Shown: positions 19,181 to 27,965 of the stretch, in pieces | How the letters are laid out: every line of letters starts with the position of its first letter | Position numbering within the stretch: position 1 is the first letter of the stretch | Assembly (NCBI GenBank): GCA_965249895.1 | Contig: CBDFNC010000003.1 | Location: forward strand, 186,001-250,000 | DNA from: CBDFNC01 sp965249895 | Lineage (GTDB): Bacteria > Pseudomonadota > Gammaproteobacteria > Enterobacterales > CBDFNC01 | Direction: 5' to 3' | Length of the DNA: 64,000 nt | Notes under the pieces: generated by a model | The model's database searches: none | Seen by the model: only the letters and a program-made list of their open reading frames with translations | Told to the model about the DNA's origin: nothing | Position numbers and translations under genes: made by a program

Positions 19181-20844
19181 GCGTTTTCAGGGGATGTTTT
19201 GCCTGGCTAGTCGTGGCCATATTGCTCATTCTTCGGGAAAACACGCCAGCGTCAGGCTGCTTTTTTGTATGGCCCTCGTTTTCGCTTTCTCTCCACATCT
19301 CGCACCAAAGCGCCCAGGCGGTGAATGTTTTTCGCTACAACCGCCAGCGCGCTGTAACGCTTGAAACCGGCTAAACCGTGGTCGCGACACGTATCCAGGC
19401 CATGCACTTCCAGACCGTTAATGGCCGCTTCAACAGCGGAGTGTTTTCTTTTTGTTTCGACAAACTCGGGCGCGTACTCATGTCCTTGCTCTGCTTTCGA
19501 CAGCCGGCCTTTCTTTGGCAGCACTGTTAGCGCCAGTCGCTGCTTGAGTTCCTCCTGGTTTTCCTTGCTATGAAAACCCTTATCGAAGCTGCATATGTTT
19601 AGGCCGGCATACCGGTTTTGACTTTCTTCGACCATAGCGACAGCAACCTTGTCATCCGTCTGCTTTTCCATTACCTGATGATGCAGAATAAAGCTGTCGC
19701 TGTCAGCCATGATACAGACTCGAAGCCCCAGCTCAACCGGTACGCCAGCCTTGCCTTTACAGATCCATTCGGTGTGTGGCTGAAAGATTGAAAATACCTT
19801 TTCAGTGTGAGGGATCTTCTCTCCCTCCAAAATTCGTCTGCGGATCTGGTCGATTTGCCGGTTGACATGGTCAAGGTAACTATCCAGTTTCGCCAACGCC
19901 AAGTTGAACAAACCGTATTTATGGCGCAGTAGTTCACGGGTTTGCCGGGCGCGATCTTCGACCTTCTGAGCGGACTCGATTAAGGCCTGGTGAGCCTGTT
20001 GTACCCGCTCAAGCTGGCGCTGTTGCTTAGCCTCATCTTTCGAGGTGGAATGCTTGAGTTTCTGAGCCTTGCGATACAGCTTCTTAAACTGGCGGATATT
20101 GTAGCGATACTGCCGCCACAGGCTGTGGCCAAAGGGCTCACACAAGACGGCGCATTCTTCCATGGTCTTTCTAACGGCATCAAATAACAGATTAATATCG
20201 GTGGGATAATGGACACGGGTTTCAACGACAAACGAATCACAGCGCCCGGTGATTGCGTCGTTTTCGTCCTTTTTTAGCAAGCGGTGGCCTGCCTTTACCA
20301 CGCACTGGTTTATTCGGTCTAGCAACTCGGGAGTGAACAACATCAGGTTGTCTTTGATGCTCTGCAAGCTGAACTTTTTACCGTCGCACCAGTTACTCAA
20401 CCCCAATATGGTGCGGATAGTACTGTGCTGGTTGGCCAGTTCGTGAATACGATCAAAATCGGCATTCAGGCCGAGGCGCAACACCCCGAGCACCAGAATA
20501 GTCCACTGAGCCATACCGGGACGGCCGGTATCGGTGCTGGCGCTTTCACCATCCTCATTAATAGGGACGATCTCAGCGAGTATGGTGAATACCTCCTCGC
20601 GTAATTCCGGTGTGATATAAATGTGCTGAAGGCCAATGAGGAGCTTGGGAATATCATCACGGGATTTGGGATCGAATTCAATGTTGGCAATGTTAGCTTC
20701 ACTGAGTTTGAACTGAGGATTGAGCACTTCTCTCATAAGATTTCGCCGCCTGAAGTTTTTTGAAAAATGAAGGTGTAACCCCTGCAGGTCGAGACAAAGT
20801 ATAGGAAAATCCTACAAGATCAGGCTATTACAGGCGAGTTTTCC
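19181..20844 (-). mobile_element. Insertion sequence, ISNCY-like, bordered by a 10-bp direct repeat
   Basis: A single-transposase element about 1.66 kb long. Its borders are placed at identical 10-bp sequences TTATAACAAG at 19171-19180 and 20845-20854, read as a target duplication. Inside them the ends show only weak inverted similarity (both contain a GCCTG block 9 bases after GGA), so the exact ends are uncertain. An alternative reading takes TTGTTATAA as a 9-bp terminal inverted repeat. Surrounding DNA is intergenic, so no gene was broken. Confidence 0.65.
19252..20736 (-). CDS. ISNCY-family transposase
   Basis: The 494-residue DDE-type transposase has an N-terminal helical DNA-binding region (about 1-140; LRLGLNADFDRIHELANQHS), a coiled-coil middle (about 220-260) and a catalytic region about 330-480. 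It includes the block RVCIMADSDSFILHHQVMEK, SFDKGFHS, and a C-terminal HSAVEAAINGLEVHGLDTCRDHG with the final Glu. The ORF is intact and full length, so the element may still be active. The basic C-terminus (KRKRGPYKK) fits nucleic-acid binding. I assign ISNCY from overall layout rather than from a search. Confidence 0.8.
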   Translation of the reverse strand: MREVLNPQFKLSEANIANIEFDPKSRDDIPKLLIGLQHIYITPELREEVFTILAEIVPINEDGESASTDTGRPGMAQWTILVLGVLRLGLNADFDRIHELANQHSTIRTILGLSNWCDGKKFSLQSIKDNLMLFTPELLDRINQCVVKAGHRLLKKDENDAITGRCDSFVVETRVHYPTDINLLFDAVRKTMEECAVLCEPFGHSLWRQYRYNIRQFKKLYRKAQKLKHSTSKDEAKQQRQLERVQQAHQALIESAQKVEDRARQTRELLRHKYGLFNLALAKLDSYLDHVNRQIDQIRRRILEGEKIPHTEKVFSIFQPHTEWICKGKAGVPVELGLRVCIMADSDSFILHHQVMEKQTDDKVAVAMVEESQNRYAGLNICSFDKGFHSKENQEELKQRLALTVLPKKGRLSKAEQGHEYAPEFVETKRKHSAVEAAINGLEVHGLDTCRDHGLAGFKRYSALAVVAKNIHRLGALVRDVERKRKRGPYKKAA

Positions 20845-20854
20845 TTATAACAAG
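20845..20854 (+). repeat. Right copy of direct repeat flanking the IS
   Basis: TTATAACAAG, identical to 19171-19180 and in the same orientation; read as target-site duplication of the insertion sequence. Confidence 0.6.
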
Positions 20855-20933
20855 CGATCATAAGTTAGAAGTCGACATTCAACTTTACCGTATCATGTTG
20901 AATTTTATAGTGAATAACGTTTCCGTTCAGATA

Positions 20934-21347
20934 CTAATTAAGACATGTCTCCTGGCTGATCACTGGCGTTACAAATCCATCATTACCAGCGTACCAATAA
21001 CGAACACCTAAACCTTGTTCAATTAGATCCGCAAACTCGTCACATGCGTAAGCAATGCCCTCGGCCTCTACGTCAGAAAGGTTAATACTCCAATACCAAC
21101 GTTGACTCCTTAGCTTCACGATAAACGTGAGTAAGGACTGCTCAGCATTAAAATGATATTCCTCCGTAGACCCACGAGATTGCGAATTCCTTGCAGGCGT
21201 ATCGTTCAGCTCCTGAAGCTCGGCTGATAATTCATCTGGGATTACTCCCTTATAATCAGATGGCGGCATGGGGGATTGAGTGGAAACACATGCAGTTAAT
21301 AAAATCACCGCTGCAGGAGGGAATGCGGCTAGCTTTCTAAATTTCAT
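20934..21347 (-). CDS. Small putative lipoprotein
   Basis: The 137-residue protein has a lipoprotein signal peptide: MKFRK, a hydrophobic core and L-L-T-A-C with Cys20 as lipidation site. The mature part begins with a Ser/Pro-rich linker and continues as a mixed alpha/beta region with many aromatics (RYWYAGNDGF) and one further Cys pair (C113, C135) that could form a disulfide. I do not recognise a family. It lies next to the insertion sequence but in the opposite flank's native DNA, with no operon partner. Envelope location is the only supported statement. Confidence 0.6.
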   Translation of the reverse strand: MKFRKLAAFPPAAVILLTACVSTQSPMPPSDYKGVIPDELSAELQELNDTPARNSQSRGSTEEYHFNAEQSLLTFIVKLRSQRWYWSINLSDVEAEGIAYACDEFADLIEQGLGVRYWYAGNDGFVTPVISQETCLN

Positions 21348-21807
21348 TTATATAAGTCTTTCCTACTATTGATATACGTAAAAAATAGGTCTGAGTATAT
21401 ATAAAAATCTGTATCAATAATTATCTAAGGTAATTTTATCGAAGCCGGTTCAAACTTTTTATCTTTAATATCAATTCACTAGCCTTAAGCAGAGCAAAAA
21501 TCACGGTCAAAATATGAAAAAAAGCAAAGTAAATTTCAATCCAGCTGTTTATAACGGGTAACCTCCGGTAAATTCCTTCAACATATGGTTACTGTGTGGT
21601 TTAACGAGATAAAACCCCGAGAGCAAAGTCGCAACAGGGATGAGGCCAGGCAGGACGACTCCTCAATAGTAACATTTACTTGGTAAGCGTTAGGGGTCAT
21701 TGAAAAACAGCAGAAAATAAAACAAGCGCATATGGATATCGCTAACAAAACCAAAGTCGTTTAGCGTTAATTCCATAGCCGAACTTCAGGAACCTCCCCA
21801 ACAGTCC
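21348..21807. other. Intergenic region without a recognisable gene
   Basis: About 460 bp, AT-rich at its left end. No open frame of useful length, no tRNA, and no terminator with a clear U-tract seen. Confidence 0.4.
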
Positions 21808-23004
21808 TTATAAGCTGGCGTTAATCAGTAAATTTCTAGGGGTGACCTTATGCTCGCAAAACTGGGATAAACACACCTGGTAACCGGCCTCTTCCAAAGC
21901 ACAGGCTCGATCGTAAGCCAGCCACAACTCTAGTGGCCGACGGAAATACTGGCGGATCAGTTCGATACGACGAACCAGTGCATACCTCTGTTGGCCAGAT
22001 TCAATATAAAAACTCAAATCCTCAGGTATGCAGGCCTTAATTCCTCTATTATCCAATGCCCATAATACAAATTCCCTAAAGTCTCCGGACAACAAGGCTT
22101 TGGGGAAGCCTGGTAAGGGATGGTAGCGCTCCTCACCCGTTAAGGAACGTAACAAAGAATCCAGCGATAGTCGCCAACTTACTTCCCGTTCCCTCAACCT
22201 GGATTGACGTTTACCGGAAGTCACCTGCTCCGCCATCGCCAGTTTCAGATCATTTTGGCTCAGCTTAAGCTGGCTGTTTTTTGCAGCCCGGCTAATCCCC
22301 TGATAGGGAATATCCTTGGTTAAGTGGTAGCAGCAAGGAGATAAGCTTAACTGCTGGGGCCTGTACTGCCGTGCCAGCTCGATGAGTTTTACATGGAGAT
22401 CACCACAGGCGTGTAACGCTACGATATGCTGGCCGTCTGGTTTTATCAGTTGATCAGCTTCATTCGCCAACACATCAGCCTGGTAAAAGTGCTGTTGAAC
22501 CTTGTGCTTCTCTGCCAGCTGATCCCCTTGTTCACACAGGCTTTGCTGCCATTCGACGGAGGTAACGGATTGCTGGGATTGCCATCCTAGAACCCTGCCT
22601 AAGTGGCCTTTTCCTGCACACCACTCCAGTATTTCATTCTGTTTAGTATCAATTTGTGCTGCAAAACGGGTGATCTGCTGCCACTTGCGGCCTTTAACCC
22701 CGGTTGCCAACCAAAAAGGGTATCGATCATCCCTGGTTTGCTCTTCAGGCAGGTCAAACAACGCATGATCCAAGGGTAACAACTGAGGCAGAAATCCTTT
22801 GATTTCATCATATAAAGAACTTGGATTTGCTAAACCCAGTTCAACTTGCTGTAACGATAGTTGTGATAAGTAATCACATAAGCCCAGATGTTGGGCTTTC
22901 CAGGGGGATTCCAGAAAATGAAAGGCTGACAGCTGCCAATACTCGCTATGCACCTTGAGATAGCGGCCTATCTCACTAAACTTGCTTTTCATCTCTGCTT
23001 TCAA
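21808..23004 (-). CDS. SAM-dependent methyltransferase (PF13679/METTL25-like)
   Basis: The 398-residue protein has a class I methyltransferase core: motif I EWCAGKGHLGRVLGW (127-141), an acidic SVEWQQSLCEQG strand, VALHACGDL (about 192-200) and LSPCCYHL (about 217-224). The combination 'aGKGhl' with 'HaCGdL' and 'SPCCYH' is the signature of the PF13679 family, related to eukaryotic METTL25 and considered RNA or protein methyltransferases. The N-terminal ~120 residues are helical, and the C-terminal ~120 residues complete the family-typical length. It is cytoplasmic and monocistronic. The substrate is not established for bacterial members. Confidence 0.8.
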   Translation of the reverse strand: MKAEMKSKFSEIGRYLKVHSEYWQLSAFHFLESPWKAQHLGLCDYLSQLSLQQVELGLANPSSLYDEIKGFLPQLLPLDHALFDLPEEQTRDDRYPFWLATGVKGRKWQQITRFAAQIDTKQNEILEWCAGKGHLGRVLGWQSQQSVTSVEWQQSLCEQGDQLAEKHKVQQHFYQADVLANEADQLIKPDGQHIVALHACGDLHVKLIELARQYRPQQLSLSPCCYHLTKDIPYQGISRAAKNSQLKLSQNDLKLAMAEQVTSGKRQSRLREREVSWRLSLDSLLRSLTGEERYHPLPGFPKALLSGDFREFVLWALDNRGIKACIPEDLSFYIESGQQRYALVRRIELIRQYFRRPLELWLAYDRACALEEAGYQVCLSQFCEHKVTPRNLLINASL

Positions 23005-23206
23005 TGGCTAAATTTAAGGCTATTTTAGACTGAGACAGGGCTTAACTGTTAGCAATATAATAGCTGGCTTAGCGAATATAAAGTTAACCCCCAGCAAGGA
23101 AGCCAGAACCACTTGGAGCGTTATTTATTTCGGTTCAAGCTGGCGCTGTATCTAACCAAAATATTCAGATGTAGGGAGGAACCTTTTAACCTGGAGATCC
23201 CCATTG

Positions 23207-23571
23207 CTAACTCAACATCTTGGCAGTCTGCACGTTATTGCTGGTTAAACTGATAGCCACATTCTGAAAGTTCAATAACGAGCCAGCGTAATGAAGGTTT
23301 GCCAGGCCCAAGGGAACATTGATCAAACAATCTACTTTATGGCTGTATAACAAGCTTAAGTTACGCTTATTCGATCCATAAACTACCCCCTCAAGCCGGT
23401 AATTAGTGTACTCCAGGCTTGTCCGCAGTAAATCTCGCTACAAACCTTTCCTTTATAAAATAGGGTGGAATCGATCCCCCGGCAGCCACTATAATCTCTT
23501 ATTTCTACCTGAGTCGGAAAACAGAGAAAAACCAGCATAATTAGTAGTGATCTTTTGTTATTCCCCTCCAT
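23207..23571 (-). pseudogene. Relic of a periplasmic solute-binding protein (family 3 type)
   Basis: Read on the minus strand from 23571, a signal-peptide-like start (KRSLLIMLVFLCFPTQV) is followed by about 40 degraded residues that stop at 23383. One frame over, from about 23450, the sequence RDLLRTSLEYTNYRLEGVVY continues with GSNKRNLSLLYSHKVDCLIN and NFQNVAISLTSNNVQ to a stop at 23207-23209. The pattern of G-x-V, N-x-R, L-L-x-x-x-x-V-D-C and x-N-x-A-I-S-L is that of family 3 amino-acid-type solute-binding proteins (about 250 residues). Only half remains, with a frameshift and missing core. Decay is clear; the family call is moderate. Confidence 0.55.
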
Positions 23572-23594
23572 TGCAAATCAGCATCCGAAGGTAT

Positions 23595-24434
23595 CTATTT
23601 TGTGTAACTTCTGCGCTGCCGGGGTTTGCTTTGAGGCTTATTCCCGCTTCGTGAAGCCGACTGTGGTTTTCTACTAGGCGACCTGGCTTTCTGACTTTTA
23701 CTGACAGTGATGGAGGCTTCTTCCGTTTTCACAGATCCCGACACCATACTGTTAATTTCCGCCATTTCCCTATCCGTTAAGTTACGCCATTGTCCAGGTT
23801 TAAGCCCCTCCAAACTTACATTCATAATTCTAATGCGCTTGAGTTTAGTCACCTCAAAACCCAGAAATTCGCACATACGGCGGATCTGGCGATTAAGTCC
23901 CTGTGTCAGAACAATATTAAAGGTAAATTTACCCTGCTGACGGACCCTACACCTCTGAGTAACTGTGCCTAAGATAGGTACACCAGACGCCATTTTTCGT
24001 ACAAACTCTGGTGTGATAGGTCTATCCACAGTAACCAGATATTCTTTCTCATGAGAATTACCGGCACGCAGGATCTTATTAACTATATCTCCGTCATTGG
24101 TAAGGAAAATCAAGCCATCCGAGGGTTTATCTAAACGTCCTATGGGAAAGATACGCTTAGGGTGTTTGATGGCATCGACAATATTCCCCCTGATATGGGA
24201 TTCCGTAGTACAGGTGATACCAATTGGTTTGTTGTAGGCAATATACACTGGCTTTTCTTTCGATTTTAACGGCTTACCGTCTATTTCCACACTGTCATCC
24301 GGGCCCACCTTAGTGCCCATCTCCGGTACTTTACCGTTTAGGGTGACCCTTTTCTGTTCGATCAACTTATCTGCTTCTCGTCGGGAGCAAAAACCGGTTT
24401 CGCTGATAAACTTGTTTAGTCTCTTATCTGACAT
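23595..24434 (-). CDS. rluF: 23S rRNA pseudouridine(2604) synthase
   Basis: The 279-residue protein has an N-terminal S4 RNA-binding domain (about 4-60; RLNKFISETGFCSRREADKL) and an RsuA/RluB/E/F-type catalytic domain. The catalytic aspartate is D102 in GRLDKPSDGLIFLTNDGD; further family blocks are KEYLVTVD and GLNRQIRRMCEFLG (about 190-203). RluF modifies U2604 (and U2605 at a low level) of 23S rRNA in the peptidyl-transferase region. The basic, Ser/Arg-rich tail (about 245-279) is a common low-complexity extension. RluB/RluE are the alternatives; the motif set and length best fit RluF. Monocistronic. Confidence 0.88.
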   Translation of the reverse strand: MSDKRLNKFISETGFCSRREADKLIEQKRVTLNGKVPEMGTKVGPDDSVEIDGKPLKSKEKPVYIAYNKPIGITCTTESHIRGNIVDAIKHPKRIFPIGRLDKPSDGLIFLTNDGDIVNKILRAGNSHEKEYLVTVDRPITPEFVRKMASGVPILGTVTQRCRVRQQGKFTFNIVLTQGLNRQIRRMCEFLGFEVTKLKRIRIMNVSLEGLKPGQWRNLTDREMAEINSMVSGSVKTEEASITVSKSQKARSPSRKPQSASRSGNKPQSKPRQRRSYTK

Positions 24435-24656
24435 GTCTTGGTCTTCGGTTAGGCTAATGCTCCAATTCTATTGCGCCCCTTCTATAACAGCAAGCCAAGA
24501 CATACTTACTAGCGTAAGGGAAGACTTAGAGGGCTCAAATACAGAAGCAAATTATTGACGGAAAAGATCGAATTCAGACTCTTGGACAAGATTTGAACTG
24601 TTCACTTTTCAACCATCACCTATGCTTAGCTAAGTAGTCGAAAAAAAATCATACTC

Positions 24657-26624
24657 ATGGCTCTTAGCATCATTCAACGTACCGTCGCCGGTTTTGTAAT
24701 CATGTTTTTACTACTCGTGATACTCGGCGGCATCAGTTATGTCAGCACAGATAAAATAAACTCCGGCCTTAAACAGGTTACTGAGGAAGCCACTCCTTTA
24801 GTGGTATCCTCAGCTAAAATGTCTAACGCTCTGCTGGAAAGCAGTCGCAGCTTACTCGAATACCGCACCACCTTTATTCTTGATGATCTAACTCCCATGG
24901 CAGATAACTTCAATTTCCAAAAAAGCCGCTTTATGGAAATCGGGAATTTCTTAACCAGCAACTCTGGCGCCGACGATCTCTATTCGATACTAACCTCCGC
25001 AAACAAGTTCTTTGATTTGGGAGCCTCATTATTGGTAGAGCATAAAGAACTAGTGCAGGTAAAGAACCAGTTATTAAGCTTAAATACCGCCTTTATAAAA
25101 CAGGAAGACAGTTTCCAACAAGCAACTACCTTGTTGCTTGGCGCCACAGCATCCAAACGCTCCCAGCGTAATAAAGCAGAGCGAGTAACCAGTGGCATAG
25201 CCCGAGATCTTAAAAGCATCCGCCGCGCCAACCTGAAGACGGACCTTGTAAAACTCAATGCCAGCCTGGAAAAAGATATCAACAGTGCCATCAAGGGATT
25301 AAAACGGATCAAGGTCAGCGATGGGATCAAGCAACGCTTCGAAAAATCATTACTGAATTTAAAAGCCACCAGCATATCCAGCTCAGGTATGTTACCCATG
25401 CTGATCAGACAACAGCAATTAGAAAAGGACATAACCCGCGAGAACCTCGAAGTAAACAAATTAATTGCCACTACAGATGAACTGTTATTTTCCTTTTCAG
25501 AACAAGCTCAGGTCGCAGCGGAAAGCAGTAAGTTAATCGCCGAAAAGGCTGTGAAAAGCGCAGTAACCTATATCATCCTGGTAACCCTGGTTTCTGGCTT
25601 AGTTGCTGCTTTGATAGGTTACAGCACGGCTCGCAGCATTCACAAACCCTTGGTACTGATCAGCAGGGTATTAAAAGATATGGCTGCCGGTGATATGACA
25701 AAAAGGGTGAATTATATTTCATCATGTGAGTTTGGTGCCCTGTCCAAATCTATCGACAAGCTAGCCTTCAGCACCTCAGAGGTACTGACAGATATTAATT
25801 CAGGCTCCAGCCAATTGGTAAATGAAGCGCAAAATGCCGCTAAAATTAGCGAACGGACAAAGGCTCGGGTAGAAGATCAAAAAGCTCAAATCGATCAGGT
25901 GGCGGCAGCGATCTCACAAATGGAAGTTAGCGTCACTGAAGTTTCTCGTTCCACGGAAAATACCTTAAAAGAAGTCACCCAGGCCAATGATGAAACCCAA
26001 CATGGTCGTCAGATGGTGGAAACCAATCTGGAGATAACCGAGCTGCTGGCTAAATCCATTAATCAGGCCGTAGAAATCACCCAAAAACTGGAAGAATTTA
26101 GTACCAATATCGACAGCATTTTAGATGTGATCCGTGGAATAGCAGAGCAGACTAACCTGTTGGCTTTGAATGCAGCCATAGAGGCAGCCAGGGCAGGTGA
26201 GCAGGGCCGGGGGTTTGCGGTAGTGGCTGATGAGGTCAGGACCCTGGCGACTCGTACACAACAAAGCACTGTGGAAATCCAATCCATGATAGAAAATCTG
26301 CAAACCAGCTCACAGCAAGTGGCTCAGGTCATGAGTCAGAGTCAGGATCAAACCAACCAGTGTGTTGAGCAAACTAGGTTAACCGATGAAGCCCTCCAAT
26401 CTATCGCAAGTAGAATGAAAAATATCAAGGAAATGAGCGTACAGATTGCTCATGCTACTGAAGAACAAATCTCGGTAAGCCAGGATATAGCTAAGAATAT
26501 CAATGGAATTACCAGCGTGGCCCTGGATACTGAAAAAGAAGCCAGAGAATCGACAGAGATAAGTGAAGTCTTGACTAAGCTGGTCAGCCAGCAACAGGTT
26601 TTAATCAGCCGCTTTAAAGTCTAA
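24657..26624 (+). CDS. Methyl-accepting chemotaxis protein with helical periplasmic domain
   Basis: The 655-residue protein has TM1 (about 9-29), a long, almost purely helical periplasmic domain (about 30-300, helical-bundle type rather than Cache), TM2 (about 302-324), HAMP (about 325-378) and the MCP signalling domain with an intact tip (NLLALNAAIEAARAG, VVADEVRTLATRTQQS). No C-terminal pentapeptide is present. Helical-bundle receptors often sense ligands indirectly through periplasmic binding proteins. Here the next two genes on the same strand, 62 bp and more downstream, encode periplasmic binding proteins, so a receptor/binding-protein partnership is plausible. Confidence 0.92.
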   Translation: MALSIIQRTVAGFVIMFLLLVILGGISYVSTDKINSGLKQVTEEATPLVVSSAKMSNALLESSRSLLEYRTTFILDDLTPMADNFNFQKSRFMEIGNFLTSNSGADDLYSILTSANKFFDLGASLLVEHKELVQVKNQLLSLNTAFIKQEDSFQQATTLLLGATASKRSQRNKAERVTSGIARDLKSIRRANLKTDLVKLNASLEKDINSAIKGLKRIKVSDGIKQRFEKSLLNLKATSISSSGMLPMLIRQQQLEKDITRENLEVNKLIATTDELLFSFSEQAQVAAESSKLIAEKAVKSAVTYIILVTLVSGLVAALIGYSTARSIHKPLVLISRVLKDMAAGDMTKRVNYISSCEFGALSKSIDKLAFSTSEVLTDINSGSSQLVNEAQNAAKISERTKARVEDQKAQIDQVAAAISQMEVSVTEVSRSTENTLKEVTQANDETQHGRQMVETNLEITELLAKSINQAVEITQKLEEFSTNIDSILDVIRGIAEQTNLLALNAAIEAARAGEQGRGFAVVADEVRTLATRTQQSTVEIQSMIENLQTSSQQVAQVMSQSQDQTNQCVEQTRLTDEALQSIASRMKNIKEMSVQIAHATEEQISVSQDIAKNINGITSVALDTEKEARESTEISEVLTKLVSQQQVLISRFKV

Positions 26625-26686
26625 GCGGCTTAACGGCGTTTCACTTTAGGGTGAAGCAATACGATCGCAAAGCAAGGGGTTCGAGA

Positions 26687-27928
26687 ATGAAGAATAAATC
26701 CCTAATCAGCCTGACCTGCGCCGCACTAACATTATCGGCAGCTTCGGCTCAGGCTGTGACCCTAACCATTGAAAGCTGGCGTGAAGACGCCAAAATCTGG
26801 AACGAGGTGATTATTCCCGCGTTTAACGCAAAACATCCCGATACTAAGGTGATATTTTCCCCCACCCCAGCCACAGAATATAACGACACACTACAAAAAA
26901 AACTCAATGAAGGGAAAGCCGGAGATCTTATTACCTGTCGACCTTTTGATGGTTCACTAAACCTGTTTAGCCAGGGTTTTTTAACCGATATCACCGAAAT
27001 GGACGGTATGGAAAACTTTCCAAATTTTGCCAAAGCAGCCTGGCAAACAGACAGCGGCGCTCAGATGTTTTGCCTACCTATAGCATCTGTGATCCACGGT
27101 TTTTTTTACAACAAAGATATATTTAAGGAGCTGGGTCTTTCCGAACCAAAAACCAATGCAGAATTTATCGCCACCCTCGGGAAAATTAAGGCGAGCGGCA
27201 AATACACTCCCCTGTCTATGGGGTTAAAAGATAAGTGGGAAGCGGCCACCATGGGTTTCCAGAATATAGGGCCCAACTTCTGGGAAGGTGAAGACGGTCG
27301 ATTAGCACTTATAGACGGCGATGAAAAACTCAATGATCCCAAGTATGTCAAAGTGTTTGAGCAACTGGCTAAATGGGGACCCTTTATGGGTGATGGCTAT
27401 CAAAACCGAAGTTACAACGATGCCATCGCCCTGTTTGCCGATAAAAAAGCGGCTGTTTACCCTGCGGGATCCTGGGATATCGGCACCTTCAGCAGTAAAT
27501 TAAATCTCGGGGTATTTATGCCTACCGTAGAAAATGCTGATGACGAATGCTATATCAGTGACCATACCGATATTGGTATCGGCATTAACGCTAAGTCTGC
27601 CAATAAAGCCGCAGCAGAAACTTTCCTCAAATGGATGACATCAGGAGAGTTTGCCGCTCTCTATACCAATGCCCTGCCCGGCTTTTTCTCGCTCTCCAAC
27701 CACTTTATCGACGTGGAAGATCCAACTGCAAACACCATGATAAGTTGGCGCGATGATTGTGATTCAACTATCCGTAATTCCTATCAAATTCTCTCCCGAG
27801 GAGAACCAAACCTGGAGTTAGAAATATGGGAAACCAGCATAGGTGTAATCAGCGGAACCATGGATCCCAAGATCGCAGCAGACAGGCTACAGAAAGGCAT
27901 GGATGCCTGGTATAAACCGGGTAATTAA
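26687..27928 (+). CDS. Periplasmic sugar-type ABC substrate-binding protein (family 1)
   Basis: The roughly 413-residue protein has a clear Sec signal peptide (MKNKSLISL...ASAQA-V) and a family 1 (MalE-like) binding fold: TIESWREDAKIWNEVIIPAF near the N-terminus, GDLITCRPFDG, the hinge region and AVYPAGSWDIGTF (about 262-275). The frame opens at 26651, but ATG 26687 has AAGGGG upstream and gives a proper signal peptide. Family members bind oligosaccharides or polyols and deliver them to an ABC permease; no permease or ATPase gene is present in the neighbourhood. It lies between the chemoreceptor and a second binding protein, which points to a sensing role. The ligand is not predictable. Confidence 0.88.
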   Translation: MKNKSLISLTCAALTLSAASAQAVTLTIESWREDAKIWNEVIIPAFNAKHPDTKVIFSPTPATEYNDTLQKKLNEGKAGDLITCRPFDGSLNLFSQGFLTDITEMDGMENFPNFAKAAWQTDSGAQMFCLPIASVIHGFFYNKDIFKELGLSEPKTNAEFIATLGKIKASGKYTPLSMGLKDKWEAATMGFQNIGPNFWEGEDGRLALIDGDEKLNDPKYVKVFEQLAKWGPFMGDGYQNRSYNDAIALFADKKAAVYPAGSWDIGTFSSKLNLGVFMPTVENADDECYISDHTDIGIGINAKSANKAAAETFLKWMTSGEFAALYTNALPGFFSLSNHFIDVEDPTANTMISWRDDCDSTIRNSYQILSRGEPNLELEIWETSIGVISGTMDPKIAADRLQKGMDAWYKPGN

Positions 27929-27965
27929 CAGCTCACGGCTGTGGTTTCACCACAGCCTGGTCTTT

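Noticed and set aside
19171..20900. Possible integron attC sites, because TTATAACAAG resembles the start of Vibrio-type attC repeats
   Set aside because: No matching inner and outer core sites (R'/L') with proper spacing follow either copy, there is no cassette array and no integrase. A target duplication explains the repeat better.
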